From Flavobacterium sp. UBA7680 (lineage in GTDB: Bacteria; Bacteroidota; Bacteroidia; Flavobacteriales; Flavobacteriaceae): a stretch of DNA of 22,524 nucleotides. This document shows, piece by piece, positions 5,719 to 14,048 of this stretch (the first letter of the stretch is position 1; the number at the start of each line of letters is the position of its first letter). The notes beneath the pieces are model-generated. The model did not search any database. It was given only the letters and a program-made list of their open reading frames with translations, and was not told the DNA's origin. Location: contig NZ_DLHA01000055.1 of the NCBI RefSeq assembly GCF_002482975.1, positions 1 to 22,524 on the forward strand. Reading direction: 5' to 3'. The position numbers and the translations under genes are program-made.

Positions 5719-8535
5719 ATGGTAAAAAAATACGCGCTCTTTTTTATTTTATGGTCTTTTAGTTTTGCCTTTGCACAGGAAACAGTTTTTAGAGGAATTG
5801 TTGTTGATGCCAAAACGCAAAATCCTCTGGAGAATGTTGTAGTAAGCATTCAAAATTCTTCTATAACAAAACTTACTTCTAAAAGAGGCAAATTTGAATT
5901 GAGTTCTCCTATAGAAGGAGAACAGCTGCTTTTGATTCACAGTCAGGATTGCAAAGATTTGCTGCTGAAAATCCATTCTAATTTTGGTCAGATTATATAT
6001 CTCGGGGTATTACAATTAGAAGATATTTATTCTGATGAAGTTCCCGCTGCATTAATTACATTATTAGAAAGCGATTTGTCTGATGATAATAGTTCATCCG
6101 AAATGACTTCAGGACTTTTGCAATCTTCAAAAGATGCTTTTATGCAGGCATCGGCATTTAATTGGGGTCAAGCCCGATTTAGAGTTCGTGGTTTAGACAG
6201 TGAAAACGGAACCATGATGCTCAACGGAATGACGATGAATAAAATTTACGACGGCAGACCGCAATGGAACAACTGGGGCGGACTAAATAATGTGCTTCGT
6301 AATCAGGAATTTTCGGTTGGAACAGCAGCTTCAAATTATACTTTTGGCGGTGTTTTAGGAACACAGCAAATTTTTACACGGGCTTCTTTATATCGAAAAG
6401 GAGCACAGCTAACCTTTTCCGGAAGTAACACAACCTACAGTTTGCGTGGGATTGGTACTTATGCTTCAGGAATGGATATTGACGGCTGGGCTTATGTAGT
6501 TTCTGCTGGAAAAAGATGGGCTGCTGAAGGTTATTTTGAAGGGACAAACTTCAATGCCGATTCCTTTTTTATGAGTGTTGAGAAAAAATTAAATAATAAA
6601 CATTCACTCAATTTCACCGGATTTTACACACCCAATTCCCGAGGAAAAAATTCTCCAAATACTAATGAAGTAACCAGTTTAATGAGCGAAAAATACAATT
6701 CGTATTGGGGATTTCAGAATGGCGAAAAGCGAAATGCAAGAATAAAAACGGTTGAAGAACCTTTGTTCATGCTGAATCATTATTTTAAAATAGATGAAAA
6801 AACAAACCTGAATTCTGGCGTTATGTATCAGTTTGGGAAAGTTGGAAACAGCAATATTGATTATCAAAATGCCGACAGTCCTGATCCGGTTTATTATAGA
6901 AAAATGCCGAGTTATTTCAGTTCGCTTTATGCAAAAGACAAAGGTGAATTTTCGGGAGAATTTACTCCGGATTATGAAAATGCTGAAAAGAGCAAACTCA
7001 CCTTTCTTGCAAATTCACAAATTGACTGGAACGCCATGTATTCTGCAAATCAAAAACCAGGTGAAAACGGTTATGAGCCAGCAAAAAGTCATTATGTTTT
7101 ATATGAAGACAGAACAGACGATAAAACTTTTGCAATAAATTCTAACTTAAATACGCAGCTAACTCCAAATATTTCCTTTGATGGAGGAGTCACTTATCAG
7201 AATTTAAAATCACATAATTTTCAATATTTACTAGATCTTCTTGGCGGGAAATATTTTGAAGACATTGACCCGTTTTATAAAGGTGACCTTTCGCAGTCTG
7301 ACTTGCAAAATCCAAACAGACAAGTCGTAAAAGGAGATATTTATGGTTACAACTATAATTTTTTAGCCAATACAATTAATGGTTTTACGCAGTTTAAATT
7401 CTCCTATAATAAAACCGAATTTTATTTGGCGCAGTCTTATTCAACATCTAATTATCAAAGAGAGGGATTATATCAAAACGGAATTTACGCCACAACTTCT
7501 TTAGGAAAAAGTGAGAAGGTAAATTTCGAAAACTTTGGTTTTAAAGGAGGTTTCACCTATAAAATTTCAGGAAAACAATGGCTGTTTTTTAATGGTGCGC
7601 ACTTAACCAGAGCACCATCGCTTCGAAATACATTTTCAAATTCAAGATTAAATAATTCTATAGTTAACGGGATTGAAAGTGAAAACATTACAAGTGCCGA
7701 AGCCAATTATGTTTATCATTCACCAAAGTTGAAATTACGTTTAACAGCTTTTTATACTCTGATTAAAAACACATCAAAGACTTCTTTTTTCTATGCCGAA
7801 GGAATATTTGATAACGGAGCCGGTTACGACGCAACAGATGCTTTTGTGAGTCAGACTTTAACAAATTTGGACAAGAAAAACACAGGAGCAGAATTGAGTT
7901 TTGAATATCAGATTTCCTCAACTTTTAAAACAACTTTATCTGCCGCTTACGGAAATTATATTTACAACAGCAATCCAAATGTGTCGATTACAAACGATGC
8001 AAATGCAGCAAAAGACGGAGCGCAGACTACTTTTGATTTTGGTAAAGCCTATCTTAAAAATTACAAACAAGCCGGAACGCCTCAAAATGCACTTTCATTA
8101 GGTCTGGAATATCGAGATCCTAAATATTGGTGGATTGGAGCAAATATTAATTATTTGACCGATAACTACATTGATGTTTCGCCCATTTCAAGAACATCAC
8201 AATTTTACATTAATCCGGCAAATGGATTTCCTTTTCCTGAAGCAACATCTGAGAGAGGAAATGAATTATTAAAACAAGAAAAATTTGATACTGTAATTTT
8301 ATTAAATATCAACGGTGGAAAATCCTGGCGCGTTCATAAAAAGTATATCGGGCTTTTTGCCAGTGTCAATAATGTATTGGGCTTAGTCTATAAAACGGGT
8401 GGTTTTGAACAGGCCAGAAATGCAAATTTTAGAGCACTGAATCAGGATGTTTCAAGCGGAACGCCATCATTTGGTCCAAAATATTATTACGGTTACGGAC
8501 GAACTTATTTTTTAAATCTTACAATCGGTTTATAA
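5719..8535 (+). CDS. TonB-dependent outer-membrane receptor with carboxypeptidase-regulatory-like N-terminus
   Basis: This 938-residue protein starts with signal peptide MVKKYALFFILWSFSFAFAQ. A beta-sandwich of the CarboxypepD_reg-like type follows (about 22-100: FRGIVVDAKTQNPLENVVVSI). The plug is at about 115-220 with ARFRVRGLDSENGTMMLNGM and the aromatic-rich GRPQWNNWGG. The rest is a beta-barrel rich in alternating aromatics, ending YFLNLTIGL. I start at ATG 5719, which begins the signal peptide; a TTG four codons earlier is less likely. The next gene, a DUF5689 lipoprotein, starts 21 bases after the stop, so the two form an operon. By family, it imports a ligand across the outer membrane using TonB-ExbBD energy. 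No SusD partner is present and the ligand is unknown. Confidence 0.93.
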   Translation: MVKKYALFFILWSFSFAFAQETVFRGIVVDAKTQNPLENVVVSIQNSSITKLTSKRGKFELSSPIEGEQLLLIHSQDCKDLLLKIHSNFGQIIYLGVLQLEDIYSDEVPAALITLLESDLSDDNSSSEMTSGLLQSSKDAFMQASAFNWGQARFRVRGLDSENGTMMLNGMTMNKIYDGRPQWNNWGGLNNVLRNQEFSVGTAASNYTFGGVLGTQQIFTRASLYRKGAQLTFSGSNTTYSLRGIGTYASGMDIDGWAYVVSAGKRWAAEGYFEGTNFNADSFFMSVEKKLNNKHSLNFTGFYTPNSRGKNSPNTNEVTSLMSEKYNSYWGFQNGEKRNARIKTVEEPLFMLNHYFKIDEKTNLNSGVMYQFGKVGNSNIDYQNADSPDPVYYRKMPSYFSSLYAKDKGEFSGEFTPDYENAEKSKLTFLANSQIDWNAMYSANQKPGENGYEPAKSHYVLYEDRTDDKTFAINSNLNTQLTPNISFDGGVTYQNLKSHNFQYLLDLLGGKYFEDIDPFYKGDLSQSDLQNPNRQVVKGDIYGYNYNFLANTINGFTQFKFSYNKTEFYLAQSYSTSNYQREGLYQNGIYATTSLGKSEKVNFENFGFKGGFTYKISGKQWLFFNGAHLTRAPSLRNTFSNSRLNNSIVNGIESENITSAEANYVYHSPKLKLRLTAFYTLIKNTSKTSFFYAEGIFDNGAGYDATDAFVSQTLTNLDKKNTGAELSFEYQISSTFKTTLSAAYGNYIYNSNPNVSITNDANAAKDGAQTTFDFGKAYLKNYKQAGTPQNALSLGLEYRDPKYWWIGANINYLTDNYIDVSPISRTSQFYINPANGFPFPEATSERGNELLKQEKFDTVILLNINGGKSWRVHKKYIGLFASVNNVLGLVYKTGGFEQARNANFRALNQDVSSGTPSFGPKYYYGYGRTYFLNLTIGL

Positions 8536-8556
8536 ATCGACATTCATTTATCTATC

Positions 8557-9906
8557 ATGAAAAACATAATTTTAAATACATTTTTAGCTTCATCATTATT
8601 ATTTATTTGCAGCTGCAGTACAGAAATAGCAAATCCAAAATTAGAGTGTACTCAGCCTGATTTTAAAGTAAACAAAACGGTTGAAAAAGTTTATGAACTT
8701 TCAAGCAGTACTGCTAAACAATATTTGTATGATGATATTATAGAAGCTTACGTCGTTTCAAGCGATGAAGGCGGGAATTTTTTTAAATCTATTTCACTTC
8801 AGACAAAAGCCAACGAAAAAAATCCCGCAATTGGGTTTAGTGTTCCTGTCGATGCTTCAAACACCTACATTGATTATCGACTTGGGAATAAAGTATATGT
8901 AAAACTTAAAAATCAGTTTACAGATTTATATTATGGTGGATTAAGAATTGGCAGTTTATATGTCAACAATGCTGGAGATCCAACAATAGGGAGAATTTCT
9001 CAAAATGAATACAAAAATGTTCTAAATGCTTCATGTTCCATTATTGATGAAAATGAGCTGATTGAATCCCTTTCTATAGAACAGGCACTATCAGATACTA
9101 AATTAAATACATTGATTGAACTTAATGATGTTGAATTTACAGAAGGGGCATTGGGACGCCATTATTTTGAAGAATCAAGTAATATTGGAGGATCAACAAA
9201 CTGGAACCTTCGTGATAAAACCGGAAATCAAATTATTTTTAGAACAAGCAGTTATGCAAAATTTGCAGATCATTTTGTGCCGGAAGGAAGTGGGAAAGTT
9301 AGAGGAATTTTAACCAAGTTTGGAACTGATTATCAATTAATGGTTCGTTCAGAAAATGATGTGGTTATGAACGGAAAAAGAAGCGTTCCATTTTTTGCCG
9401 AAGATTTTCAATCCGTTAAAAACAATGTCAATTTTGCCCTTCCCGGTTGGAGTAATATTGTAGAAAAAGCAACAAAACTATGGAAAAGCATGGTGTATGC
9501 TGGAAATGGTTATGCAGAATTTAATACCACAAGTACAACAGCGGCAGAAAATATTGCCTGGCTGGTTTCTCCTAAAATTAATTTAACGGGTTATAAAAAT
9601 TCAGTTCTTTCTTTTAGAAGTGCACAACATGATTTAAAAGTCGATTCGCCATTAAATACGCTCGAAGTATATGTCTCAACAAACTTTGATGGTTCAAGTG
9701 TGACCAAGGCAAAATGGACTAAATTAGAAGCAAAAGTTCCGACGCTTTCAACACCTTCTCGTGAGTTTATAAGCTCTGGCGGAATAGATTTATCTGCTTA
9801 TACAGGAAACATAAATATTGCCTTTAGATACGTAGGTTCAGGAAAAGATAAAACACTAAATGGCGCATTTATGGTCGATGATGTGAAGATTTTTGGCGAG
9901 AAGTAA
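8557..9906 (+). CDS. DUF5689 surface lipoprotein with C-terminal choice-of-anchor-J domain
   Basis: This 449-residue protein has a lipoprotein signal peptide, MKNIILNTFLASSLLFICSC, with Cys20 as the likely lipidated residue. The first two thirds read as DUF5689: a beta-rich region with YLYDDIIEAYVVSSDEGGNFFKSI and repeated OB-like strands. The last 160 residues (FFAEDFQSVKN, LPGWSNI, AWLVSPKINLTGYKNSVLSFRS, FMVDDVKIFGEK) have the pattern of the choice-of-anchor-J / MAM-like jelly roll seen in secreted Bacteroidota proteins. It lies 21 bases after the TonB-dependent receptor and is probably its surface partner, taking the place SusD has in glycan systems. That role is inference. No cargo enzyme is encoded beside it. 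Confidence 0.85.
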   Translation: MKNIILNTFLASSLLFICSCSTEIANPKLECTQPDFKVNKTVEKVYELSSSTAKQYLYDDIIEAYVVSSDEGGNFFKSISLQTKANEKNPAIGFSVPVDASNTYIDYRLGNKVYVKLKNQFTDLYYGGLRIGSLYVNNAGDPTIGRISQNEYKNVLNASCSIIDENELIESLSIEQALSDTKLNTLIELNDVEFTEGALGRHYFEESSNIGGSTNWNLRDKTGNQIIFRTSSYAKFADHFVPEGSGKVRGILTKFGTDYQLMVRSENDVVMNGKRSVPFFAEDFQSVKNNVNFALPGWSNIVEKATKLWKSMVYAGNGYAEFNTTSTTAAENIAWLVSPKINLTGYKNSVLSFRSAQHDLKVDSPLNTLEVYVSTNFDGSSVTKAKWTKLEAKVPTLSTPSREFISSGGIDLSAYTGNINIAFRYVGSGKDKTLNGAFMVDDVKIFGEK

Positions 9907-10034
9907 GAATTGTATTTGTATAAGTTGTTGATTTCTAATTTTCTAAAATTGATTTTCTGTTTTTTTAAATTTTAAATTGTCAAATTTTGGCAGAATTTTG
10001 TATTTTGGTCATCCCAAATCAATACAAAAACAAA

Positions 10035-10892
10035 ATGAAAACCTACTTTATTGCCATCTTGCTGATGGTGTTTCCATTCTTGATGCACAGTCAGGACAAT
10101 GTTAAATTGAAGCAAATCAACATTGTAAAAACGAATTACCAAAACTCTAAAGACGGTGAAATTGTTAATAAAACAATGGTTTTTAAGGATGGTAAACTTC
10201 AAACAATAACAACTTCGGATGTTATTCAGAACTTTTTTTATAATAAAAAGGGTTTATTGGATATGTCTGTAAAAGATAAAGTGGGAAGTGACTGGAAAGA
10301 AGTTATCAATTACACTTATGATGCTGATAACAACATTACAAAATTTGTAAAAAAATATCAGGAAGGACCTGATTATATTACAAAAGTTGTATCGTTTGTT
10401 TATGAAGGTGCAAGAGTAAAAGTAACGACTAAAAAAAGTACAAATCACCAAAATTTGGTTGAGGATATTGAATATATCATTGAAAACGGTACTATCGTTA
10501 GACGTACATCACGTGATAGAAATAAAGCCATTATCGGGAAAATCGAGTACGTTTATGTAAACGATAATGTATCAAAACATAAAGGATTAGTAGGAGATAA
10601 AATCTCTAAAACGTATACTTATGATGATAAAAAATCGGTAGATCAGTTGATCGTTCAAAGTCTTTTTGGAGATAATTATAAAGTAATTGTGCCAATGATT
10701 TCATATCACGAAGACGAATTTACTTTTGAGTCGATTTCATATAATAACGAAATGAATTTCAGCCCTTCGTCTACAGCTTTAGTTGCAGTAAGCCGAAAAT
10801 ACAAATACAACAAATTAAATTTTCCAATTTCATGTTCTCAAATTGAAGAAAATGGAATTGTAAAAACAGAGAAAACGTTTATCTACGAATAA
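10035..10892 (+). CDS. Secreted protein with degenerate YD-repeat-like motifs, function unknown
   Basis: This 285-residue protein starts with signal peptide MKTYFIAILLMVFPFLMHSQ and would be exported to the periplasm or surface. The mature part is beta-rich with loosely repeated units of the form Y-x-Y/N-x-x-(D/N)-N-x-I/L: FFYNKKGLLDM, YTYDADNNITKF, YVYVNDNVSKH, YTYDDKKSVDQL and YKYNKLNFPI. These resemble the YD/RHS repeats of many Bacteroidota secreted proteins, but are too few and too divergent for a Rhs toxin. The ATG at 10035 heads the signal peptide; the open frame begins 16 codons earlier with no good signal. It follows the DUF5689 gene by 128 bases and is probably transcribed separately. 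No Por-type sorting domain is seen at its C-terminus. Confidence 0.7.
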   Translation: MKTYFIAILLMVFPFLMHSQDNVKLKQINIVKTNYQNSKDGEIVNKTMVFKDGKLQTITTSDVIQNFFYNKKGLLDMSVKDKVGSDWKEVINYTYDADNNITKFVKKYQEGPDYITKVVSFVYEGARVKVTTKKSTNHQNLVEDIEYIIENGTIVRRTSRDRNKAIIGKIEYVYVNDNVSKHKGLVGDKISKTYTYDDKKSVDQLIVQSLFGDNYKVIVPMISYHEDEFTFESISYNNEMNFSPSSTALVAVSRKYKYNKLNFPISCSQIEENGIVKTEKTFIYE

Positions 10893-10911
10893 ATAGTTTT
10901 TGATCCTTTTC

Positions 10912-10976
10912 AAACCATTTAAAAATCAAGTTTTATTAAAGAAATACTTTTGTAAAACATGATTTTTAGATGGTTT
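10912..10976. repeat. 65-bp imperfect inverted repeat before hflX
   Basis: The 24-base arms 10912-10935 and 10953-10976 match at 22 of 24 positions (AAACCAT...GTTTTA against its complement) around a 17-base loop. It lies 20 bases after the stop of the YD-like gene and about 80 bases before hflX. There is no T-run after the second arm, so it is a poor classical terminator. A TACTTTTG word spans the loop end. It may act as a transcript 3'-end structure or a regulatory site. Confidence 0.55.
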
Positions 10977-11012
10977 ATCATTTTAAATAATATTTAAAAC
11001 GTAATTCTATAA

Positions 11013-11041
11013 TTGTAGTAGTATACAAATGATTAAATTTG
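11013..11041 (+). promoter_or_regulatory. Promoter of hflX
   Basis: TTG (11013-11015), 18 bases and TAAATTTG (11034-11041) match the Bacteroidota promoter consensus exactly. The -7 element ends only 16 bases before the ATG at 11058, so the leader should be about 10 bases. Confidence 0.6.
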
Positions 11042-11057
11042 TAGCTTATTTTAAGAT

Positions 11058-12287
11058 ATGTTAGAGAAAGAAGTTATAAATTTTGAGAAAACAGCCATTG
11101 TTGGTATTATAACTCAAAATCAAAGTGAGGAAAAACTTAATGAATATTTAGACGAATTAGAGTTTTTAACTTTTACCGCAGGAGGTGAAGTTATTAAACG
11201 CTTTTCGCAAAAAATGGAACGCCCGAATCCGAAGACTTTTGTGGGAACGGGTAAAATAGATGAAATCAATCTTTTTGTAAAAGAAAACGGAATATCGACT
11301 TTAATTTTTGATGATGAATTATCACCATCACAGCAAAAAAATATTTCACGAATTATAGATTGCAAAATCCTTGACAGAACCAATTTGATCTTGGATATTT
11401 TTGCGCAAAGAGCCGAAACTTCCTATGCAAGAACGCAGGTAGAATTGGCGCAGTGTATTTATTTATTGCCAAGACTTTCGGGATTATGGACGCACCTTGA
11501 GCGTCAAAAAGGGGGAATTGGTATGCGTGGTCCCGGTGAAACAGAGATCGAAACGGACAGACGTATTGTACGTGATAGAATTTCATTGTTGAAAGACAAA
11601 ATCAAGACAATCGACAAACAAATGAGTATTCAAAGAAGTAATCGCGGAGCAATGGTTCGTGTGGCACTTGTTGGATATACAAATGTTGGAAAGTCGACTT
11701 TGATGAATGCTATCGGAAAAAGTGATGTTTTTGTTGAGAATAAATTATTCGCAACTTTAGATACAACAGTTCGAAAAGTAGTTATTAAAAACCTTCCGTT
11801 TTTGCTTTCGGATACGGTTGGATTTATTCGAAAACTGCCAACTCAATTAGTAGACTCTTTCAAAAGTACACTTGATGAGGTTCGTGAAGCCGATTTACTT
11901 TTACACGTTGTAGATATTTCGCATCCGGATTTTGAAGATCATATTGAATCTGTAAATCAGACTTTGTTAGAAATCAAAAGTAATGACAAACCAACTATTA
12001 TGGTTTTTAATAAAATTGATGCTTACAAGCATTTAACGATTGATGAGGATGATTTAATTACCGAAAAAACCAGAAGACATTACACGTTAGAAGAATGGAA
12101 ACAAACTTGGATGAGTAATGTTGGTCATGATAAAGCATTGTTTATTTCTGCAACTCAAAAAGAAAATTTTGAAGAATTTAGAGAAACGGTTTATGAAGCT
12201 GTTCGTCAGATTCACATAACAAGATTTCCATACAATAAGTTTTTGTATCCTGATTATAAGAACGCAGTTGAAAAGGAAGAGGAATAA
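11058..12287 (+). CDS. hflX: GTPase HflX
   Basis: HflX is a ribosome-binding GTPase that splits stalled or hibernating 70S ribosomes under stress. The 409-residue protein shows the HflX N-terminal domain (AGGEVIKRFSQKMERPNPKTFVG at 41-63, DDELSPSQQKN at 85-95, then DRTNLILDIFAQRAET). The linker carries the family signature GGIGMRGPGETEIETDRR (152-169). The G domain has G1 GYTNVGKS (206-213), switch stretch FATLDTT (231-237), G3 DTVGFIRKLP (252-261), G4 NKID (318-321) and a G5-like ISAT near 355-360. Length and motif order are normal, and all nucleotide-binding motifs are intact. It is monocistronic: its own promoter lies just upstream and a strong hairpin terminator just downstream. Confidence 0.97.
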   Translation: MLEKEVINFEKTAIVGIITQNQSEEKLNEYLDELEFLTFTAGGEVIKRFSQKMERPNPKTFVGTGKIDEINLFVKENGISTLIFDDELSPSQQKNISRIIDCKILDRTNLILDIFAQRAETSYARTQVELAQCIYLLPRLSGLWTHLERQKGGIGMRGPGETEIETDRRIVRDRISLLKDKIKTIDKQMSIQRSNRGAMVRVALVGYTNVGKSTLMNAIGKSDVFVENKLFATLDTTVRKVVIKNLPFLLSDTVGFIRKLPTQLVDSFKSTLDEVREADLLLHVVDISHPDFEDHIESVNQTLLEIKSNDKPTIMVFNKIDAYKHLTIDEDDLITEKTRRHYTLEEWKQTWMSNVGHDKALFISATQKENFEEFRETVYEAVRQIHITRFPYNKFLYPDYKNAVEKEEE

Positions 12288-12293
12288 AAATAG

Positions 12294-12327
12294 AAACGGC
12301 TTTTGATTTATTTCAAAAGCCGTTTTT
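12294..12327. terminator. Bidirectional terminator between hflX and the convergent gene
   Basis: The perfect 13-bp arms AAACGGCTTTTGA (12294-12306) and its complement (12313-12325) surround a 6-base loop. T-runs follow on both strands. It starts 6 bases after the hflX stop and ends just before the stop codon of the convergent minus-strand gene, so it can end both transcripts. Confidence 0.85.
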
Positions 12328-12330
12328 GTT

Positions 12331-12915
12331 TTAGAGATGTCCATACTTTTTCCTCACTTTGGCTCTGCTTATTGATCCCGGCGCAGTCTGACATAATATA
12401 TCTTCTGTTAAATCCTGAATACTCATCGATTGAAATTCTTTTACTATAGAAAATTTGCTGTCAAGTAATAACATAGTAATAATGGGCTCATGTATGATGC
12501 TTTCTCTGTCAGTTTCACATTCTTCGTCACTAAGAAAGAAATGGTTGTTGTCTTTATTTAACGTAATGGGACTAATAAAATCATTTTTAAAATACAAATT
12601 TGTATGTTTATCAGTTACTATTTTATATATAGTGGAGGCTTCTTCTTTACATAGTTTGACATTAATACCATATAAGCAAATAATATATTTATTGTTTGGG
12701 ATACTGTAAGTTTTTATAACTATAGAGTAAGTTTCTGGAACTGTAGAATTAATATTTAAGATAGTATCCGAAGGAGTTTTTTTTACAGTAGTTTTCTTTT
12801 TTTCTAAATATTCAAGAGCGGTCTTTTCCAGTGAATCAGACAAAGCAGATTGAGCTTTTCCAGATATGCTAAAAATAAATAAGAAGCTTGAAACTATGAT
12901 TAATATTTTTTTCAT
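12331..12915 (-). CDS. Hypothetical secreted protein
   Basis: This 194-residue protein has an N-terminal signal peptide, MKKILIIVSSFLFIFSISGKAQ, then a Ser/Lys-rich segment (LEYLEKKKTTVKKTPSDT). The globular part is of mixed alpha/beta character, with paired strands such as ETYSIVIKTYSIPNNKYIICLYGIN and EPIITMLLLDSKFSIVKEF. I do not recognise the family. It contains three cysteines in the mature part. The gene stands alone between two terminators (12294-12327 and 12936-12971), so it is either transcribed from a promoter I could not identify or by read-through from the DUF3078 gene. The stop codon directly abuts the shared hairpin. Confidence 0.7.
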   Translation of the reverse strand: MKKILIIVSSFLFIFSISGKAQSALSDSLEKTALEYLEKKKTTVKKTPSDTILNINSTVPETYSIVIKTYSIPNNKYIICLYGINVKLCKEEASTIYKIVTDKHTNLYFKNDFISPITLNKDNNHFFLSDEECETDRESIIHEPIITMLLLDSKFSIVKEFQSMSIQDLTEDILCQTAPGSISRAKVRKKYGHL

Positions 12916-12935
12916 TAGGAAGTTATAGCGTTAAA

Positions 12936-12971
12936 AATCCCTGTTTTTTCTAATTTAGAAAAACAGGGATT
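12936..12971 (-). terminator. Terminator of the DUF3078 gene
   Basis: Arms AATCCCTGTTTTT and AAAAACAGGGATT form a long stem around a short AT-rich loop. On the minus strand the stem is followed by a T-run (complement of 12933-12937). It lies about 45 bases beyond the DUF3078 stop codon. Confidence 0.7.
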
Positions 12972-13017
12972 AAATAGAATCTCTTTTTATTTAAATTTTT
13001 TTTGAGGATGTAGATTA

Positions 13018-13968
13018 TTAAAACCCAAAATTAATTCCTAAACCAAATACTTCTCTGGTTTGAAGACCTTGAAAAGCATTATCATCATAAATTGCTTGAA
13101 ATGCTAAATTAGCCGAAAGGAATTTGTTCACCTTCATAATGATATTCAAAGAATAATTGATATCTACGTTTTGAGGATCTTCCAGATAATTAGAATAAAG
13201 GTTCAGTGTATTTTCTGCCGTTACGTTGGTCATAATGGCTAATTTGTAATAAACAGAAGCATAAAAACCTAACTCGTAACGCATCGTTTTATTAGCATCT
13301 ACACCAAAATAGGCTCCATCAACATAAGGTAATCCTGTGTTCTGATCAATGCCGGAAGTATAAGCTCCATCTACAAAAGTGAATTTTGAAGTTAAAGGTG
13401 CAAAGTTTATTTTTAGATTTTCATCTTTAGACCAATAAATACCGGGACCTGTAGTTAAATATCCAGGAGACATAAAACGAGTATTTTCAGTTCGAATTTC
13501 TTTTCCGTTAGCATCCTGACCGTAAATATATCCAGTTGAAAATTGAGTTCTAAAGTTTAAGAAGAAAGAGTAATACCATTCACCAAAAGCTCTTTTACCA
13601 ACGATTGAATTAAACTCTAAACGGTCATCAGTCTTTTTCCCGAAATCGGTGTTTTTAGTTTGTAAAAGCCCGTAAGAAGCAAGGATTTTATTGTCCCAGG
13701 TTACATCATCTTTTTTATAATTGAAGTCGTAGTTTATTCCTAAAGTCCCAGAGAAACTATCTTCCCCACCTGCAATCCAGTTATTGAAGCTGGATTGGTT
13801 TAGTAAAAGAGAAACTGTTCCTTTTGCTTTCCATCCTTCGTCTTCAATAGTATCGTTTATTTTTTTAACTGCTTTTTCGGTATTCTGAATTAATTCTTTT
13901 TCTGAATTTTGGGCCTGAACAAAAGTAAAGTTCGCTAAGATAAATAGTAATAACGTCAGCTTTCTCAT
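13018..13968 (-). CDS. DUF3078 outer-membrane beta-barrel protein
   Basis: This 316-residue protein has signal peptide MRKLTLLLFILANFTFVQAQ. A short helical segment (ELIQNTEKAVKKINDT) is followed by the DUF3078 core: GWKAKGTVSLLLNQSSFNNWIAGGEDSFSGTLGINYDFNYKKDDVTWDN. The remainder alternates polar and aromatic residues as in an outer-membrane barrel and ends with phenylalanine (LGINFGF), typical of BAM-assembled proteins. The function is unknown for the family. It follows the suf-linked DUF2480 gene after an 80-base gap containing its own -7 element, so it is probably transcribed at least partly on its own. Confidence 0.85.
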   Translation of the reverse strand: MRKLTLLLFILANFTFVQAQNSEKELIQNTEKAVKKINDTIEDEGWKAKGTVSLLLNQSSFNNWIAGGEDSFSGTLGINYDFNYKKDDVTWDNKILASYGLLQTKNTDFGKKTDDRLEFNSIVGKRAFGEWYYSFFLNFRTQFSTGYIYGQDANGKEIRTENTRFMSPGYLTTGPGIYWSKDENLKINFAPLTSKFTFVDGAYTSGIDQNTGLPYVDGAYFGVDANKTMRYELGFYASVYYKLAIMTNVTAENTLNLYSNYLEDPQNVDINYSLNIIMKVNKFLSANLAFQAIYDDNAFQGLQTREVFGLGINFGF

Positions 13969-13994
13969 GGTTGTTTAGTTTAAGTGTATATTAA

Positions 13995-14002
13995 CAAATA
14001 TA
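13995..14002 (-). promoter_or_regulatory. -7 element of the DUF3078 gene
   Basis: On the minus strand TATATTTG (14002-13995) matches TAnnTTTG exactly, 26 bases before the ATG. At a spacing of 19 there is TTA rather than TTG, a partial -33 match. Confidence 0.45.
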
Positions 14003-14048
14003 CTAAAAACCAACTGAAGGTTAAGGGAATATTACTTTAAAATGAAGG

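Noticed and set aside
9987..10034. Earlier ATG giving 16 extra residues before the secreted YD-like protein
   Set aside because: The extension would bury the signal peptide that begins at ATG 10035.
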